Assembly (NCBI GenBank): GCA_902532675.1
Contig: CACAIY010000005.1
Location: forward strand, 1-64,000
Reading direction: 5' to 3'
Source of the DNA: an uncultured SAR86 cluster bacterium
GTDB taxonomy: Bacteria; Pseudomonadota; Gammaproteobacteria; Magnimaribacterales; Magnimaribacteraceae
Length of the DNA: 64,000 bases
Shown: positions 62,345 to 64,000 of the stretch, in pieces
Numbering within the stretch: the stretch's first letter is position 1
How the letters are laid out: every line of letters starts with the position of its first letter
Made by a program: the position numbers and the translations under genes
The notes under the pieces: generated by a model
Databases searched by the model: none
What the model was told of the DNA's origin: nothing
What the model saw: the letters and a program-made list of their open reading frames with translations, nothing else

Positions 62345-62787
62345 AGTTTTATTCTTATATATCTTTTATCTAACTGTTCATCGTCGCTATGCTCTATTTC
62401 AATAGTATAGTCTGGTTGTGGAAGAAGAGATTGAGCGTTTTCTGGCCATTCAAATATACATATAGAATTCTTCTCTTCCAAGTACTCTTCTATGCCAATT
62501 TCCGTTAATTCATGGGGTTCATTGATGCGATATAAATCAAAATGAAATACTTTTAATTTTTCTGTTTCATGAATTTCAACCAGATTATAAGTAGGACTTT
62601 TTACTAATTCGTTATACCCAAGGCCTCTCATCAAACCTTTTGTAAAGGTAGTTTTGCCTGCACCCAGATTACCTTCCAAAAAAATAACAATCGACCTACT
62701 TAAACTTTTTTTTAATAAATTTTTTGAAAATGCTGAGCCAGCTTCTTCAGTTTGATTTTCATCTGAGGTTTGAATCTCTTTATTCAT
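62341..62787 (-). CDS. tsaE: tRNA threonylcarbamoyladenosine biosynthesis ATPase TsaE
   Basis: 148 residues (E. coli 153). Walker A LEGNLGAGKTTFTKGLMRGLG near 38, SPTYNLVEIHE and FHFDLYRINEPHELTEIGIEEYL. Needed for t6A37 on ANN-reading tRNAs with TsaB, TsaC and TsaD. Starts 8 bases inside the end of the nnr gene, as in E. coli (nnr-tsaE). Confidence 0.95.
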   Translation of the reverse strand: MNKEIQTSDENQTEEAGSAFSKNLLKKSLSRSIVIFLEGNLGAGKTTFTKGLMRGLGYNELVKSPTYNLVEIHETEKLKVFHFDLYRINEPHELTEIGIEEYLEEKNSICIFEWPENAQSLLPQPDYTIEIEHSDDEQLDKRYIRIKL

Positions 62788-64000
62788 ATTTAAGTAATTG
62801 CCTCACTTCCTCTAGGACATCAGATGCAAGGAGTCCAACCTCACCTGTATCTAAACTTTTCAAGTCAGCTGCTTTTGCATGAATATCAACTCCTAACTCA
62901 GCTGCTTCAATAAGACTTAGTCCTTGAGCTAAAAAACCAGCAATTATTCCTGTAAGAATATCTCCCATTCCTCCACTTGCCATTCCAGGGTTTCCAGCCT
63001 CGCATATTCCTATTTGCTGTTTACCGCCTTTACTATAGCAGACCAAACTTCCAGACCCTTTCAATACAACAACACAATTAAATTTCTTTTGTAAAAGCGA
63101 AACGGCTTTAAATCTGTCAGATTCTATTTCATCTATAGATTTACCAAGAAGTCTAGATGCTTCTCCAGGGTGCGGCGTCATAAGGAGATTTTTTGGCAAT
63201 TTTGCGGACAATTTTAGTGTAGTTAATAAATTTAAAGCATCAGCATCCATAACAACTGATATATTCCTCTTATTTACTTCCCAAAAGACTCTTTGGAGCA
63301 TTTGTTCTGACCAAGCCGTCTGACCCAGTCCAGGTCCTATCGCAATGACATTAGGCTTTTCAAGATACTCTTCAAGGTCTTGTCCAGAATCTACACCAAC
63401 TGTCATAACTTCAGGGCACGATAACAAGCTAGCCTCTAAGTGTTCTGGTCTTGTACCAAGCCCAATAAGGCCAGCTCCAGAAAATGCTGCTGCTTTAGCA
63501 GCAAGAATTGCCGCCCCTCCATAACCTTTATTTCCTCCAACCACAAAAGCATATCCAAATGCACCTTTATGAGAATTTTTATCTCTTAATATTATTTTAT
63601 GAAGATGATCTTCCATGTTGATTAGGTGAGAGTTGCACGAAACTTTTGAGAAGATTCTTTTAGGTATATCTAAATCAGAATAAAGAACTTCACCAGACAG
63701 AGCCTTTCCCTCGCTTGTGAAACAACCTCTCTTTTGAGCTACAAAAGTGCAAGTTATATCTGCAATGACACTAATTTCATTAGCAAAACCTGTATCTGAG
63801 TAAACTCCTGAGGGAATATCTAAAGATATTACGGGATACCTATCTCCAAGTTTATTAAGAGATAAAATAGCACCTTTTATATTCTTTCGAAGGTCTCCTT
63901 TTAGTCCAGTACCTATAAGTGCATCCACTAGAACCGCTTTTCTAGAAATTCTTATTTTTGATAAAGAGTTGATATTAATTATCTTTACCCCATTACTTTT
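62780..64000 (-). CDS. nnr: Bifunctional NAD(P)H-hydrate repair enzyme, N terminus cut by the right edge
   Basis: The frame is open to position 64000, so the gene continues beyond the window; 406 codons are visible. The visible N-terminal part includes KAVLVDALIGTGLKGDLR and PVISLDIPSGVYSDTG of the YjeF_N epimerase domain; the C-terminal ADP/ATP-dependent dehydratase domain (about 130 to the end) has GGNKGYGGAAILAAKAA, AIGPGLGQ, LMTPHPGEASRLL, VVLKGSGSLV and AGNPGMASGGMGDILTG. Repairs damaged NADH and NADPH hydrates. A GTG at 63928 is not the true start. Confidence 0.92.
   Translation of the reverse strand, partial: KSNGVKIININSLSKIRISRKAVLVDALIGTGLKGDLRKNIKGAILSLNKLGDRYPVISLDIPSGVYSDTGFANEISVIADITCTFVAQKRGCFTSEGKALSGEVLYSDLDIPKRIFSKVSCNSHLINMEDHLHKIILRDKNSHKGAFGYAFVVGGNKGYGGAAILAAKAAAFSGAGLIGLGTRPEHLEASLLSCPEVMTVGVDSGQDLEEYLEKPNVIAIGPGLGQTAWSEQMLQRVFWEVNKRNISVVMDADALNLLTTLKLSAKLPKNLLMTPHPGEASRLLGKSIDEIESDRFKAVSLLQKKFNCVVVLKGSGSLVCYSKGGKQQIGICEAGNPGMASGGMGDILTGIIAGFLAQGLSLIEAAELGVDIHAKAADLKSLDTGEVGLLASDVLEEVRQLLKYE

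Noticed and set aside
63926-63928. GTG as start of nnr
   Set aside because: The frame remains open with YjeF_N-like sequence (KAVLVDALIGTG) up to the window edge, so the gene is cut, not short.
1-64000. CRISPR arrays, prophages, insertion sequences, rRNA
   Set aside because: No regularly spaced repeats, transposase, phage genes or rRNA sequence were seen on either strand.

Overview
The window is a gene-dense stretch of a bacterial chromosome, AT-rich by eye at roughly one third G+C, with no gap over 300 bases. The gene order is gammaproteobacterial: lptM-(lysA)-dapF-DUF484-xerC-yigB, ubiE-ubiB-hisE-tatABC, miaB-ybeZ-ybeY-corC-lnt, zapB-like-zapA-6S RNA-ygfA, pepP-ubiquinone hydroxylase, engB-cytochrome c4-dsbA and metK divergent from tkt-pgk-fba. 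Very low G+C, minimal spacers, many ATGA overlaps, a carotenoid-cleavage oxygenase and several acyl-CoA and dioxygenase genes suggest a streamlined marine gammaproteobacterium. SAR86 or a relative is my inference; no rRNA is present to prove it.

Layout. 1-7300 (minus): the start of gshA, a CmcJ-like oxidoreductase, pckA, dsbB, polA, an FkbM methyltransferase and engB. 7376-13784 (plus): cytochrome c4, a lipid-anchored DsbA, then a catabolic block (CitE-like lyase, MaoC hydratase, carotenoid oxygenase, acyl-CoA synthetase, nitroreductase). 13792-17199 (minus): a TPP enzyme, a compositionally foreign N-acyl-D-amino-acid deacylase and tRNA-Arg(CCG). 17288-19138 (plus): glutaryl-CoA dehydrogenase and a pseudoazurin-like cupredoxin. 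19133-27592 (minus): the lysine, arginine and cell-wall set plus ahcY-metK. 27726-32353 (plus): tkt, pgk, class I aldolase, dtd. 32354-37025 (minus): Tat translocase, hisE, ubiB, ubiE and a lipoprotein. 37072-44418: orn, then tRNA modification, ribosome maturation and envelope genes. 44451-52675: rpiA/ilvA, the 6S RNA locus, pepP, rpmB-rpmG, coaBC, rpmE. 52774-64000: priA, then accessory enzymes (SDR, methyltransferase, two esterases, TauD-like dioxygenase, aldo/keto reductase, Gfo/Idh/MocA oxidoreductase, phosphoesterase), then tsaE and the start-less part of nnr.

Functionally the window covers central carbon metabolism (pckA, tkt, pgk, fba, rpiA), the activated methyl cycle (metK, ahcY), ubiquinone biosynthesis, envelope biogenesis (lptM, lnt, corC, Tat, DsbA/DsbB, an L,D-transpeptidase) and translation upkeep. 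The accessory parts look like uptake and breakdown of lipid-, terpenoid- or aromatic-derived acids and esters. Three small protein genes too short for a long-ORF search were found by reading the sequence (lptM, tatA, rpmG). Two RNA genes were found: tRNA-Arg(CCG) and 6S RNA. There is no phage, insertion sequence or CRISPR array.

The observations I rate highest are: a repeated GC-rich promoter discriminator in an AT-rich genome; the transfer-like deacylase beside the tRNA; a cytochrome c5-type leader on the cupredoxin; an EF-hand membrane esterase in an operon with a second esterase; and a possible AUC start on the FkbM gene.
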